From contig NZ_CP109467.1 in assembly GCF_036227325.1 (NCBI RefSeq), forward strand, positions 7,750,001 to 7,814,000: a DNA stretch of 64,000 bases, given 5' to 3'. The DNA is from Streptomyces sp. NBC_01465. Lineage in GTDB: Bacteria; Actinomycetota; Actinomycetes; Streptomycetales; Streptomycetaceae. The number at the start of each line of letters is the position of its first letter. Positions within the stretch are counted from its first letter, which is position 1. Shown here piece by piece: positions 18,254 to 26,077 of the stretch. The translations under genes and the position numbers were made by a program. The notes beneath the pieces were generated by a model. The model saw only the letters and a list, made by a program, of their open reading frames with translations, did no database searches and had not been told where the DNA came from.

Positions 18254-20344
18254 ATGATTGAGTTCGGTGACAACGGTCGTACCTGGGTGCTCTCCGGGGC
18301 CGGTGTCAGCTATGCGCTGCATCTGACGGAACACGACGAGCTGCTGCATCTGCACTGGGGGCCGCGGATCTCCCTCGCCGATGCCGAGGAGCTGGCGGCC
18401 GAACCGCCGCCCCGGGCCTCGGGGTTCGAGTCGCCGCTCGACGGGCGCGAGGAGTATCCGGTCGAGGGCGGGGCGCGGTTCGTACGGCCTGCACTGTCGG
18501 TGCGTACCGCTCAAGTGCGCGGTACCGAGTGGCGGTTCGCGGACTCCTCGGTGGACGGGGACGAACTGCGGCTGCGGTTCGTTGACGGGGTGCACGGTCT
18601 GGGGATCACCCTGCACTACCGGGTGCGGGACGACTTCGACGTGATCGAGCGCTGGGTCACCGTGGCGCACCAGGGCGACGGGCCCGCGGTGGAGGTCCTG
18701 CGGGCCGACGGGGCCACCTGGACGCTGCCCGTGCGCGACGGGTGGCGGCTGAGCCAGCTGCACGGGCGGTGGGCGGCCGAGAGCCGGCTCGTACGCTCCG
18801 ATCTGACGTACGGCGAGAAGGTGCTCTCCAGCCGGCGCGGGCACACCGGGCACCAGCACCTGCCGTGGGTCGCGCTCGACGCGGAGGGGGCGACCGAGGA
18901 CCACGGACAGGTCTACGGGTGCGCGCTCGCGTGGTCCGGGTCGTGGCGGATCGCCGTACAGCAGCTGCCGGACGGTGCGGTGCAGATCAACGGCGGTGCG
19001 GGATACGACGATTCGGGTCTGGTGCTGCTGGCGGCGGGGGAGTCGTACACCTCGCCCGTCTTCGCCGGGCTGTGGAGCGAGCACGGGTTCGGCGGGGCGA
19101 GCAGGGCGTGGCACGCCTGGCAGCTGGCGCATGTGATCCCTGATGCGGGGGAGGTGCGGCCCGTTCTCTACAACTCCTGGGAGGCCACCACCTTCGACAT
19201 CTCCGAGGACCAGCAGCGGGCGCTCGCGCGCCGGGCGGCGGAGATGGGCGTGGAGCTGTTCGTCGTCGACGATGCGTGGTTCGGGAAGCGGGTCAGCGAC
19301 CGGGCAGGTCTCGGCGACTGGACGCCCAACCCCGACCGCTTCCCCGGCGGGCTCAAGCCCCTCGCCGATGAAGTGCACTCCCTGGGCATGCAGTTCGGGA
19401 TCTGGGTCGAGCCGGAGATGGTCAACCCCGACAGCGATCTCTACCGGGCCCACCCGGACTGGGTGCAGCACCATCCCGGGCGGCGGCGGACCGAGTTCCG
19501 TAACCAGCTGGTGCTCAACCTTGCGCGGAAGGATGTACGGGAGTGTCTGTGGGAGCAGCTGGACGCGCTGCTCTCCTCCGCGCCCATCGACTATGTGAAG
19601 TGGGACTTCAACCGCTGCTTCACCGATGCCGGCTGGCCCGGGGAGCCGTACCCGCAGAAGCTGTGGGTCGAGCATGTGGCGGGGCTCTACGCGCTCCTCG
19701 ACCGGCTGCGCGCAGCTCATCCCGGGGTCGCCTTCGAATCCTGCTCGGGAGGCGGGGGCAGGATCGACCTCGGGATTCTCTCCCGTACGGACCAGGTGTG
19801 GACCTCCGACAACACCGACCCGCTCGACCGGCTCGCGATCCAGGACGGCTTCAGCCAGATCCATCCGGCGAGGGTGATGGCCGCCTGGGTCACCGACAGC
19901 CCCAATACGCAGCTCAACGGGCGGATCAGTTCACTCCGGTTCCGTTTTGTAAGCGCCATGGCGGGTGTGCTCGGGGTCGGCGGCGACCTCACCGAGTGGA
20001 GCGAGGAGGAACGCGCCGAGGCGCGCGGCTGGGTGGAGCTCTACAAGAAGATCAGGCCCGTGGTGCAGGGCGGGGAGCTCCACCGGCTGCGGGCGCCCGA
20101 AGGGGGACTGAGCGCCGTTCAGTACGTACGGGGCGACGATGTCGTCGTCCTGGCATGGCTGCAGGCGCAGCACTACGGCGAGCAGCCACCGGCCGTACGG
20201 CTCAAGGGAATTGACCCGGCCGCCGCCTACGAATGCCTGGAAACCGGGGCCGTCCACCGTGGTTCCGTACTGCTCCACCGAGGGCTGCGCACCGGGCTGC
20301 GCGGAGACCTCGACGCCGCGGTCTTCCGGCTGCGCCGCCGCTGA
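18254..20344 (+). CDS. GH36 alpha-galactosidase
   Basis: A 696-residue family GH36 glycosidase. The nucleophile is Asp451 in YVKWDFNR and the acid/base is Asp519 in VWTSDNTDPLDR. Other family segments are WFGKRVSDRAGLGDW and FGIWVEPEMVNPDSDLYR, with an N-terminal beta-sandwich and a catalytic barrel. It releases alpha-1,6-galactose from melibiose- or raffinose-type sugars or galactomannan fragments. There is no signal peptide, so it acts on imported oligosaccharides. The ATG at 18254 fits the family start better than the upstream one at 18194. It stands alone, with a strong terminator after it. Confidence 0.93.
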   Translation: MIEFGDNGRTWVLSGAGVSYALHLTEHDELLHLHWGPRISLADAEELAAEPPPRASGFESPLDGREEYPVEGGARFVRPALSVRTAQVRGTEWRFADSSVDGDELRLRFVDGVHGLGITLHYRVRDDFDVIERWVTVAHQGDGPAVEVLRADGATWTLPVRDGWRLSQLHGRWAAESRLVRSDLTYGEKVLSSRRGHTGHQHLPWVALDAEGATEDHGQVYGCALAWSGSWRIAVQQLPDGAVQINGGAGYDDSGLVLLAAGESYTSPVFAGLWSEHGFGGASRAWHAWQLAHVIPDAGEVRPVLYNSWEATTFDISEDQQRALARRAAEMGVELFVVDDAWFGKRVSDRAGLGDWTPNPDRFPGGLKPLADEVHSLGMQFGIWVEPEMVNPDSDLYRAHPDWVQHHPGRRRTEFRNQLVLNLARKDVRECLWEQLDALLSSAPIDYVKWDFNRCFTDAGWPGEPYPQKLWVEHVAGLYALLDRLRAAHPGVAFESCSGGGGRIDLGILSRTDQVWTSDNTDPLDRLAIQDGFSQIHPARVMAAWVTDSPNTQLNGRISSLRFRFVSAMAGVLGVGGDLTEWSEEERAEARGWVELYKKIRPVVQGGELHRLRAPEGGLSAVQYVRGDDVVVLAWLQAQHYGEQPPAVRLKGIDPAAAYECLETGAVHRGSVLLHRGLRTGLRGDLDAAVFRLRRR

Positions 20345-20392
20345 CGCAACCCGGCCATGAACGCTCCGCTCCGGTGGGGCGGACGGGTCACG

Positions 20393-20449
20393 ACGGCAGT
20401 GCGGGGGCCGCCACGGACGCAGGGTCCGGGGCGGCCCCCGCACTGCCGT
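20393..20449 (+). terminator. Strong intrinsic terminator after the alpha-galactosidase
   Basis: A 20-bp perfect stem (20393-20412 with 20430-20449) and a 17-nt loop lie about 50 bp after the GH36 stop. The surrounding 259-bp gap contains no other gene, and the promoter for the next operon should lie between 20450 and 20600. Confidence 0.85.
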
Positions 20450-20603
20450 CTGCGGTTGTGCGGTGTGGCGTACGCCGGTGCAAACAGCAGGAGCTGATCG
20501 AGGAAGAGGCCCGAAACTGGCGTATCCGGCTCCACCGACCGCCGAGTAGCGTCGCAGCCCCACAGCAGGTATGCGCAGGGACATTCCCTCAGGGGGGAAC
20601 TCG

Positions 20604-22442
20604 ATGGACTACCGCACCTCACTGCCGTGGCGGATCGTCACGGGGATCGCCCAGTACGTCGACGACCGGATCGGCTGGGACAAGCTGCCCGTCCCGCTCG
20701 GTCTCGGCACGCTCCTCGGACTGCGCGTCAAGCTCCGCCAGGAGAACCTCCACGACACCGATGCCCTCCCCGCGGTCAATGTGCCGGAGCCGGCGCCGCC
20801 CACGGACTCGTACAAGGTCAACCGGACCGCCGACGGCAGCTACAACGACCTCGGATCGCCCCGGATGGGCATGGCCGGGACCCGCTTCGGCCGCAACATC
20901 CCCCTCGACAAGATCCCTCCGGCCACCCCCGAGGACGTCCTGTCGGCACCGAACCCGCGCGAGGTCAGCCGCGCGCTGCTCACCCGCGGCGAGCTGATCG
21001 CCGCCGAGTCGGTCAACTCCCTGGTGGCCGCCTGGCTGCAGTTCATGATCCGCGACTGGTTCAGCCACGGCACGAGTCCGAGCGAACGGCCCTGGACGGT
21101 ACCGCTCCTGGACGACGACCCGTGGCCCGAGCAGCCCATGCAGATCATGCGTACGCCCGACGACCCGACCCGTGACCCGCACGCGCCCGCCGGTACGCCC
21201 GACACCCGCGTCAACACCTTCTCGCACTGGTGGGACGCCTCCCAGATCTACGGCACCGGCGAAGAGGAACAGCGCGAGATGCGCACCGGCGAGCACGGGA
21301 AGCTGCACGTGTGGGACGACGAGCGCATGCCGTTCCCGTCCGGCGCCGACCGCGACCCGTCCCGGGTGCCGGGCTTCTGGCTCGGACTCGCCCTGATGCA
21401 GGGGCTGTTCACGCGCGAGCACAACGCGGTCTGCGACCATCTGCACGCCGCGTACCCGAAGTGGGACGACGAGGAGATCTTCCAGCGGGCCCGGCTGGTC
21501 ACCGCCGCACTCATCGCGAAGATCCACACCGTGGAGTGGACCCCCGCCGTCATCAGCCACCCCACCACCGTCGTCGCGCTGCGCGCCAACTGGTGGGGCC
21601 TCGCGGGCGAGCGGGTGCACGACCTCTTCGGCCGGATCAGCGGCTCCGAGGTGATCAGCGGCATCCCGGGCGGCGAGACCGACCACTACGGCATTCCGTA
21701 CGCGCTCACCGAGGAGTTCGTCGCCGTCTACCGGATGCACCCCCTCGTACGCGACGATTGGAGTCTGCGCGCCGCCGGCGACAACACCTCGCTGCGCGAG
21801 TGCTCCTTCCGGGACATCGCGGGACCCGAGGCGCTGAAGGTCCTGGAGACCATCCCGACCGCCGACCTCTTCTACAGCTTCGGCACGCTCCACCCGGGCC
21901 TGGTCACGCTGCACAACTTCCCCAAGTTCCTGCAGGAGTACGAGCGCCCCGACGGCCATCTGCAGGACCTGGCGGCCACCGACATCCTGCGCTCGCGCGA
22001 ACTGGGTGTGCCCCGGTACAACGAGTTCCGCCGGCTGCTGCGGCTGAAGCCCGCCGCGGACTTCGAGGACCTCACCGGAAACCCGAAGTGGGCCGAGGAG
22101 ATCAAGCGGGTCTACGGGGGCGACATCGAGAAGGTCGACCTGAGCGTGGGGATGTTCGCGGAGAAGCTGCCCGCCGGGTTCGCCTTCAGCGACACGGCCT
22201 TCCGGATCTTCATCCTGATGGCCTCGCGCCGCCTCAACAGCGACCGGTTCTTCACCGAGTACTACACGCCCGAGGTGTACTCGAAGGCCGGTATCCAGTG
22301 GATCGACGACAACTCGATGATGACCGTCCTGCTGCGCCACCACCCCGAACTGCGCACCGCCATGGCCGGGTTGACGAACGCCTTCGCCCCCTGGAACACC
22401 GCTGCTGCCGCCAAGGGGGCAAAGGGACATGCCGAAGGCTGA
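20604..22442 (+). CDS. Animal-type haem peroxidase, COX/alpha-dioxygenase-like
   Basis: A 612-residue member of the animal haem peroxidase superfamily. Landmarks are WWDASQIYGTGEEEQ, TREHNAVCDHL and IAKIHTVEWTPAVI. Two points place it near the fatty-acid oxygenases. YRMH at residues 376-379 matches the catalytic tyrosine and proximal haem histidine pair (Tyr385 and His388 in cyclooxygenase), and DWFSH has a candidate distal His155. Plant alpha-dioxygenases carry closely similar wording at both points. The predicted reaction is fatty-acid oxygenation with a tyrosyl radical, but simple peroxidase activity is possible. No signal peptide is seen. The ATG at 20604 follows AGGGGGGAA. The 3' end overlaps a patatin lipase gene by 14 bp, suggesting a joint lipid job. 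Confidence 0.8.
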   Translation: MDYRTSLPWRIVTGIAQYVDDRIGWDKLPVPLGLGTLLGLRVKLRQENLHDTDALPAVNVPEPAPPTDSYKVNRTADGSYNDLGSPRMGMAGTRFGRNIPLDKIPPATPEDVLSAPNPREVSRALLTRGELIAAESVNSLVAAWLQFMIRDWFSHGTSPSERPWTVPLLDDDPWPEQPMQIMRTPDDPTRDPHAPAGTPDTRVNTFSHWWDASQIYGTGEEEQREMRTGEHGKLHVWDDERMPFPSGADRDPSRVPGFWLGLALMQGLFTREHNAVCDHLHAAYPKWDDEEIFQRARLVTAALIAKIHTVEWTPAVISHPTTVVALRANWWGLAGERVHDLFGRISGSEVISGIPGGETDHYGIPYALTEEFVAVYRMHPLVRDDWSLRAAGDNTSLRECSFRDIAGPEALKVLETIPTADLFYSFGTLHPGLVTLHNFPKFLQEYERPDGHLQDLAATDILRSRELGVPRYNEFRRLLRLKPAADFEDLTGNPKWAEEIKRVYGGDIEKVDLSVGMFAEKLPAGFAFSDTAFRIFILMASRRLNSDRFFTEYYTPEVYSKAGIQWIDDNSMMTVLLRHHPELRTAMAGLTNAFAPWNTAAAAKGAKGHAEG

Positions 22443-23397
22443 TCTCGTACTGGAAGGCGGCGGCGTCCGCGGCCTCGGCTCGGCGGGCGCGGTGATCCGG
22501 CTGCTGGACGAGGGATACACCTTCCCGCGAGCCGCCGGGACCTCGGTCGGCGCGATCGCGGCGGCCTTCGTGGCCGCCGGCATGGACGGCAAACAGCTGC
22601 GCTCCGTCATGGACCGGCTCGACCTCTCCATGATCCCCGACCGGATGCGGCCCGGAGTGCCCCTGCTGAGCGAGGGGCTCTCGCTGCTGGGTGCGCGCGG
22701 TGCGTACAAGGGGGAGTGGATCCGCGAGTGGCTGGAGGAGGAGCTCGCCGAACTCGGTGTCTCCACCTTCGCCGACCTGCGGCGCAACGATCCGGAGGCC
22801 GACGGTGCGCTGGAGGACGACCAGAAGTACAAGCTGGTGGTGATGGCGACCGATGTCACGCGCGGCCGGCTGCTCCGGCTGCCGTGGGACTACCACCTCT
22901 TCCATCTGAACCCCGACGAACAGTCGGTCGCGGAGGCGGTGCGCTGCTCGCTGTCGATTCCGTTCTACTTCCGGCCGCGTACGCTCACCGACGCGGTCAC
23001 CAAGGACGCGTCCGTGATCGTCGACGGCGGGGTGCTGTCGAACTTCGCGGTGGAGATCTTCGACCGCAGGGACGGCAAGGAGTCGCGCTGGCCGACCTTC
23101 GGCGTGCAGATCCTGCCCGATCTCCCGGCGGGGAACGCGGAGTTGTTCCCCGCGCTCGCCGTGGTGATGTCACCGACGCTGCAGTTGCTGCAGCAGGTGG
23201 TGGCCACCGCGATGGTGGGACGGGACCAGACGCACATGGACCAGCCCGGCGTACGGGAGCGGACGATGGCCGTCGACTGTTCGGGGGTGGGCATCACGGA
23301 CTTCGCGCTCGGGGCCGCGCAGCGGGAAGCGGTGGTGGAGGAAGGGGCGAAAGCCGCCGGGGCGTTCCTGCGGAGGTGGGACGACGCCCATCGGTGA
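22429..23397 (+). CDS. Patatin-like phospholipase
   Basis: A 322-residue patatin-family lipid acyl hydrolase. The oxyanion glycine loop is EGGGVRGLG at residues 9-17, the nucleophile elbow is GTSVG with Ser39, and the catalytic aspartate is Asp199 in VDGGVLSNF. This completes the Ser-Asp dyad. It presumably releases fatty acids from membrane lipids. The gene overlaps the preceding haem-oxygenase gene by 14 bp in another frame, so the two are co-transcribed and probably translationally coupled. The pairing mirrors a phospholipase feeding a fatty-acid oxygenase. No signal peptide is visible. Confidence 0.92.
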   Translation: MPKADLVLEGGGVRGLGSAGAVIRLLDEGYTFPRAAGTSVGAIAAAFVAAGMDGKQLRSVMDRLDLSMIPDRMRPGVPLLSEGLSLLGARGAYKGEWIREWLEEELAELGVSTFADLRRNDPEADGALEDDQKYKLVVMATDVTRGRLLRLPWDYHLFHLNPDEQSVAEAVRCSLSIPFYFRPRTLTDAVTKDASVIVDGGVLSNFAVEIFDRRDGKESRWPTFGVQILPDLPAGNAELFPALAVVMSPTLQLLQQVVATAMVGRDQTHMDQPGVRERTMAVDCSGVGITDFALGAAQREAVVEEGAKAAGAFLRRWDDAHR

Positions 23398-23412
23398 GGG
23401 GGAGCTGTGCGT

Positions 23413-23442
23413 CGGGGCGGCCCACCAGGACGAGCCGCCCCG
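23413..23442 (+). terminator. Hairpin terminator after the patatin gene
   Basis: A 9-bp GC-only stem (23413-23421 with 23434-23442) and a 12-nt loop lie 15 bp after the stop. No T run is seen, which is common for Streptomyces terminators. The remaining sequence up to 23641 holds no supported gene. Confidence 0.6.
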
Positions 23443-23641
23443 TGACGGCCCGGCCATCGTCGTCGGTCACCGTCCCGGTGACGGACGTGCGCAACGTGAA
23501 GATTATGCGCCCGTCCGGCGCGGCGGGAGACCCGTCACTTATTCCGGCTTTACCCAAATCTGACCCGGTGGTTTAGATCACCCCGCGTCAACCCTTTATC
23601 CGGTCGCGTAAGTCACACACCGCGATGCAGGATGGGTCCTT

Positions 23642-24433
23642 GTGGCTGACGATTCGAGATTCAAGAACAGTGACCTCATCGGCTCGTACGCGGCACTCGG
23701 GGACAGTTTCACCGAAGGGGTCGGCGACCCCGGACCGGACGGGACCTTCGTGGGCTGGGCCGACCGGCTCGCCGTGCTCCTCGACGACCGCGTACCCGAA
23801 CACACCTTCCGGTACGCGAATCTGGCGGTGCGGGGCAAGCTCCTCGACCAGATCATCGAGGAGCAGGTGCCGCGCGCGAAGGAGCTCGCTCCGGACCTGG
23901 TGAGCTTCAGCGCCGGCGGGAACGACATCATCCGCCCGGGTTCCGACCCGGACGACACGGCCGAGCGCTTCGAGCGGGCCCTCGCCGATCTGCTCGGATC
24001 GGTCGGCACCGTCATGGTGACCACTGGGTTCGACACCCGCGGCGTTCCGGTCCTGCGCCATCTGCGCGGCAAGATCGCCACGTACAACGAGCACGTCCGG
24101 GTCATCGCGGCGCGCTACGACTGTCCGGTGCTCGACCTCTGGTCGCTCAAGACCGTTCAAGACAGGCGGGCTTGGGACGCGGACCGGCTGCACCTCTCGC
24201 CGGAGGGGCACACCCGCGTGGCACTGCGCGCCGGACAGGTCCTCGGACTCGAGGTCCCCGCCGACCCGGACCAGCCCTGGCCGCCGGAGCCGCCGCGCGG
24301 CTCGGCCGAGGTGCGGCGCGACAACCTGCACTGGGCGCGCGAGCATCTGGTGCCGTGGATCGGGCGACGACTGCGGGGCGAGAGCTCCGGGGATCACGTC
24401 GAGGCGAAGAGGCCGGATCTGCTGCCGCTCTGA
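23642..24433 (+). CDS. SGNH/GDSL-family esterase
   Basis: A 263-residue SGNH hydrolase. Block I is AALGDSFTEG with nucleophile Ser22, block III is SAGGNDII, and block V is DADRLHLSPEGH with the catalytic Asp and His. No signal peptide is present, so it is likely cytoplasmic. The start is a GTG at 23642. Substrates of this family range from acyl esters to acetylated sugars and cannot be assigned here. The gene is monocistronic and stands before the TGGCGCCA-regulated block. Confidence 0.9.
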   Translation: MADDSRFKNSDLIGSYAALGDSFTEGVGDPGPDGTFVGWADRLAVLLDDRVPEHTFRYANLAVRGKLLDQIIEEQVPRAKELAPDLVSFSAGGNDIIRPGSDPDDTAERFERALADLLGSVGTVMVTTGFDTRGVPVLRHLRGKIATYNEHVRVIAARYDCPVLDLWSLKTVQDRRAWDADRLHLSPEGHTRVALRAGQVLGLEVPADPDQPWPPEPPRGSAEVRRDNLHWAREHLVPWIGRRLRGESSGDHVEAKRPDLLPL

Positions 24434-24483
24434 ATCGATAATCGACCCCTCTGACCTGCGGCTTCGTGTTGCATGGCTCAGCA

Positions 24484-24546
24484 TGGCGCCGACTGGGGGG
24501 AAAGTGGCGCCATAAATGGCTTGTGGTGGCGCCACTATGTGCGCCA
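24484..24546. promoter_or_regulatory. Phased TGGCGCCA operators upstream of the GtrA-like gene
   Basis: Four sites were read: TGGCGCCG (24484-24491), TGGCGCCA (24505-24512), TGGCGCCA (24527-24534) and the half-match GTGCGCCA (24539-24546). The centres are 21, 22 and 12 bp apart, close to two and one helical turns. The same 8-mer occurs in front of the RHH gene and the DrrA-like gene. Confidence 0.75.
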
Positions 24547-24629
24547 TGATGGCCGCACAAGCGATGAGCCGTCCGGCCTCGAGCGGGCCGGGTTCTCATC
24601 GAAGGGGCGGTTGTCGAAGGGGCGGGATC

Positions 24630-25130
24630 ATGGAGTCAGCGCAGCAGCAGTCGCAGACAGCACCCGGCGCCGCCGTTGCCTTCGCCCGGTTCGTGCTCTG
24701 CGGTGGTGGCGTCGGTGTCGCCTCCAGCTTCGCGGTGGCCGCGCTCGCCGCCTGCATGCCGTGGGCCCTGGCCAACGCCCTGATCACCGTGGCCTCGACC
24801 GTCCTCGCCACCGAGCTGCACGCCCGCTTCACCTTTGGTGCGGGTGGTCGCGCGACCTGGCGCCAGCATGTGCAGTCGGCGGGGTCCGCCGGGGCTGCGT
24901 ACGTCGTGACCTGCGCGGCGATGTTCGTTCTGCATCAACTCGTGGCGGCGCCGGGAGCGATGCTCGATCAGGTCGTCTATCTGTCGGCCTCCGCGTTCGC
25001 CGGGGTCGCGCGGTTCGCCGTGCTGCGGCTCGTGGTCTTCGCGGGCAGCCGCAGGAAGAGTCCGGCCCCGGCCGCCGCTTCGGTCCGGGTCCTGGCCCCG
25101 GCTCCGGCCCCCGTGGCCCTGACTGCGTAA
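24630..25130 (+). CDS. GtrA-like small membrane protein
   Basis: A 166-residue protein with four hydrophobic helices and the GtrA pattern: ARFVLCGGGVGVASSF at the first helix, NALITVASTVLATELHARFTFG after the second, and RFAVLRLVVFAG at the last. GtrA-like proteins are thought to carry lipid-linked sugars across the membrane. The C-terminal 20 residues are an Ala/Pro-rich tail. The ATG at 24630 is preceded by a GGGCGGGATC stretch; the ORF is open further upstream and the start is not certain. Its promoter carries the same operators as the RHH regulator downstream, so it probably belongs to that regulon. Confidence 0.75.
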   Translation: MESAQQQSQTAPGAAVAFARFVLCGGGVGVASSFAVAALAACMPWALANALITVASTVLATELHARFTFGAGGRATWRQHVQSAGSAGAAYVVTCAAMFVLHQLVAAPGAMLDQVVYLSASAFAGVARFAVLRLVVFAGSRRKSPAPAAASVRVLAPAPAPVALTA

Positions 25131-25146
25131 CCCTGCCGCACCATCG

Positions 25147-25185
25147 TGGCGCCACGCGATTTGCCGTGGTGTCACGTTGGTGCCA
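25147..25185. promoter_or_regulatory. Phased TGGCGCCA-type operators upstream of the RHH gene
   Basis: TGGCGCCA (25147-25154), the degenerate TGGTGTCA (25167-25174) and TGGTGCCA (25178-25185) have centres 20 and 11 bp apart. The last site ends 10 bp before the RHH ATG, which suggests autoregulation of a short-leader or leaderless transcript. Confidence 0.72.
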
Positions 25186-25195
25186 TCGTTGCGTT

Positions 25196-25678
25196 ATGGA
25201 CCTCGCTCCCTACGTCGAGAACCTCTGCCGTGAACTCGCCGTCGCTGCCGCGGCCGGCGGGGCCGAAGCCCGCGCCCTGGGTGAACGGCTCGCGGCCCAG
25301 CTGGAGTCGGCCGCCCGGCTCACCCTGCTGAACGTGCTGTCCGACGCTATGGATGAGGTGACGCGGGAGCTGGCTCCGGGTTCGGTCGATGTGCGGCTGC
25401 GGGGGCTTGATCCCGAGTTCGTGGTCGCCGCTCCGCCCGTTCGTGACGACTCCGGTGCGGTCCGTGCGCCGATGGCGCCAGTTGTGCCTGAGGGCGTCGG
25501 GGAGGGTGCCGCTTCGCGCATCAACTTCCGCCCGCCCGCCCGGCTCAAGGCCCGGATCGAGCAGGCCGCGAACCGCGAGGGGCTCTCGGTCAACTCCTGG
25601 CTGGTGCGGGCCGTCGCCGCCGTTCCGGAGCTGTCGGATGATCAACGTGGCGCCCGTGCAGGGGACTTGGGGCGTTAA
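25196..25678 (+). CDS. Ribbon-helix-helix regulator (HicB/Arc-like C-terminus)
   Basis: A 160-residue protein. The last ~45 residues carry a ribbon-helix-helix fold: a short strand SRINFRPPARLKARIEQAA followed by NREGLSVNSWLVRAVAAV, as in Arc, MetJ and HicB antitoxins. The N-terminal ~100 residues look helical then beta-rich (VDVRLRGLDPEFVVAAPP) and may hold a dimerisation or ligand domain. No toxin gene accompanies it, so it is better read as a transcription regulator. It stands before a DrrAB-type exporter, and the same palindromes flank both genes. There is no clear ribosome binding site before the ATG at 25196, compatible with a leaderless mRNA. A perfect TGGCGCCA also lies inside the gene at 25473-25480. 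Confidence 0.8.
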   Translation: MDLAPYVENLCRELAVAAAAGGAEARALGERLAAQLESAARLTLLNVLSDAMDEVTRELAPGSVDVRLRGLDPEFVVAAPPVRDDSGAVRAPMAPVVPEGVGEGAASRINFRPPARLKARIEQAANREGLSVNSWLVRAVAAVPELSDDQRGARAGDLGR

Positions 25679-25812
25679 GAACGCGTCAGGGAATGCATTC
25701 CCTCTAGGAAAAAAACCGCTGGGTTGGTTTCATGGCGGGCGACGTTCTGCCTTTCACGCACCCCCCACGGAGCGCCCCGATCGAGGTTGCCGTCGAACGC
25801 GTAGCGCGTCGA

Positions 25813-25831
25813 TGGCGCCAAGATGGCGCCC
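25813..25831. promoter_or_regulatory. Distal TGGCGCCA operator pair
   Basis: TGGCGCCA (25813-25820) and TGGCGCCC (25824-25831) are spaced 11 bp centre to centre, one helical turn. They lie about 110 bp upstream of the promoter-proximal operator group and could allow looping or mark a second promoter. Confidence 0.65.
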
Positions 25832-25921
25832 TCGTCCCGGCCATCTGCTGGTGCGGGGGCGTACTTGTGTGGCGCGCATCTCTGCTGGTCGGGCGGGTGG
25901 GGGTGGGGTGATCGAAAGATG

Positions 25922-25961
25922 TGGCGCCAAAGTGACTCGACATGGCGCCACTGATGCGCCA
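25922..25961. promoter_or_regulatory. Promoter-proximal TGGCGCCA operators of the DrrAB-type exporter
   Basis: TGGCGCCA at 25922-25929 and 25943-25950 and the half-match ATGCGCCA at 25954-25961 have centres 21 and 11 bp apart, nearly the same phasing as at the RHH promoter. The 3' site is followed by TCATAGAG, a candidate -10 region. Confidence 0.75.
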
Positions 25962-26077
25962 TCATAGAGATGCGAGCGCGGCGCACCACCCCGTGGATGC
26001 GCCGGTCATGCGCCACCCAGGCACCGCGGCCCGTTGGGCCGTCCCCGACCGACCCCCTGATGAAAGGCCCGCCCGCC

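Larger units (their letters stand above)
25679..26077 (+). promoter_or_regulatory. 399-bp operator-rich region between RHH and DrrA-like genes
   Basis: No gene is supported here. It contains a perfect 16-bp palindrome AGGGAATGCATTCCCT at 25688-25703, 9 bp after the RHH stop, which may act as a terminator stem or a separate operator. Two groups of TGGCGCCA-type sites follow and are listed separately. Two further TGCGCC half-sites lie near 25996 and 26009, inside the presumed leader of the exporter mRNA. Confidence 0.6.

Noticed and set aside
23294..23557. 87-codon minus ORF overlapping the patatin 3' end
   Set aside because: A central VTGTVTDDDGRAVTGRLVLVG stretch looked like a beta-sandwich, but the ORF runs through the terminator hairpin and antisense to patatin, and its second half is Pro/Arg low complexity.
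25196..25678. HicAB-type toxin-antitoxin system
   Set aside because: Only the antitoxin-like RHH domain is present; no small toxin ORF lies on either side.
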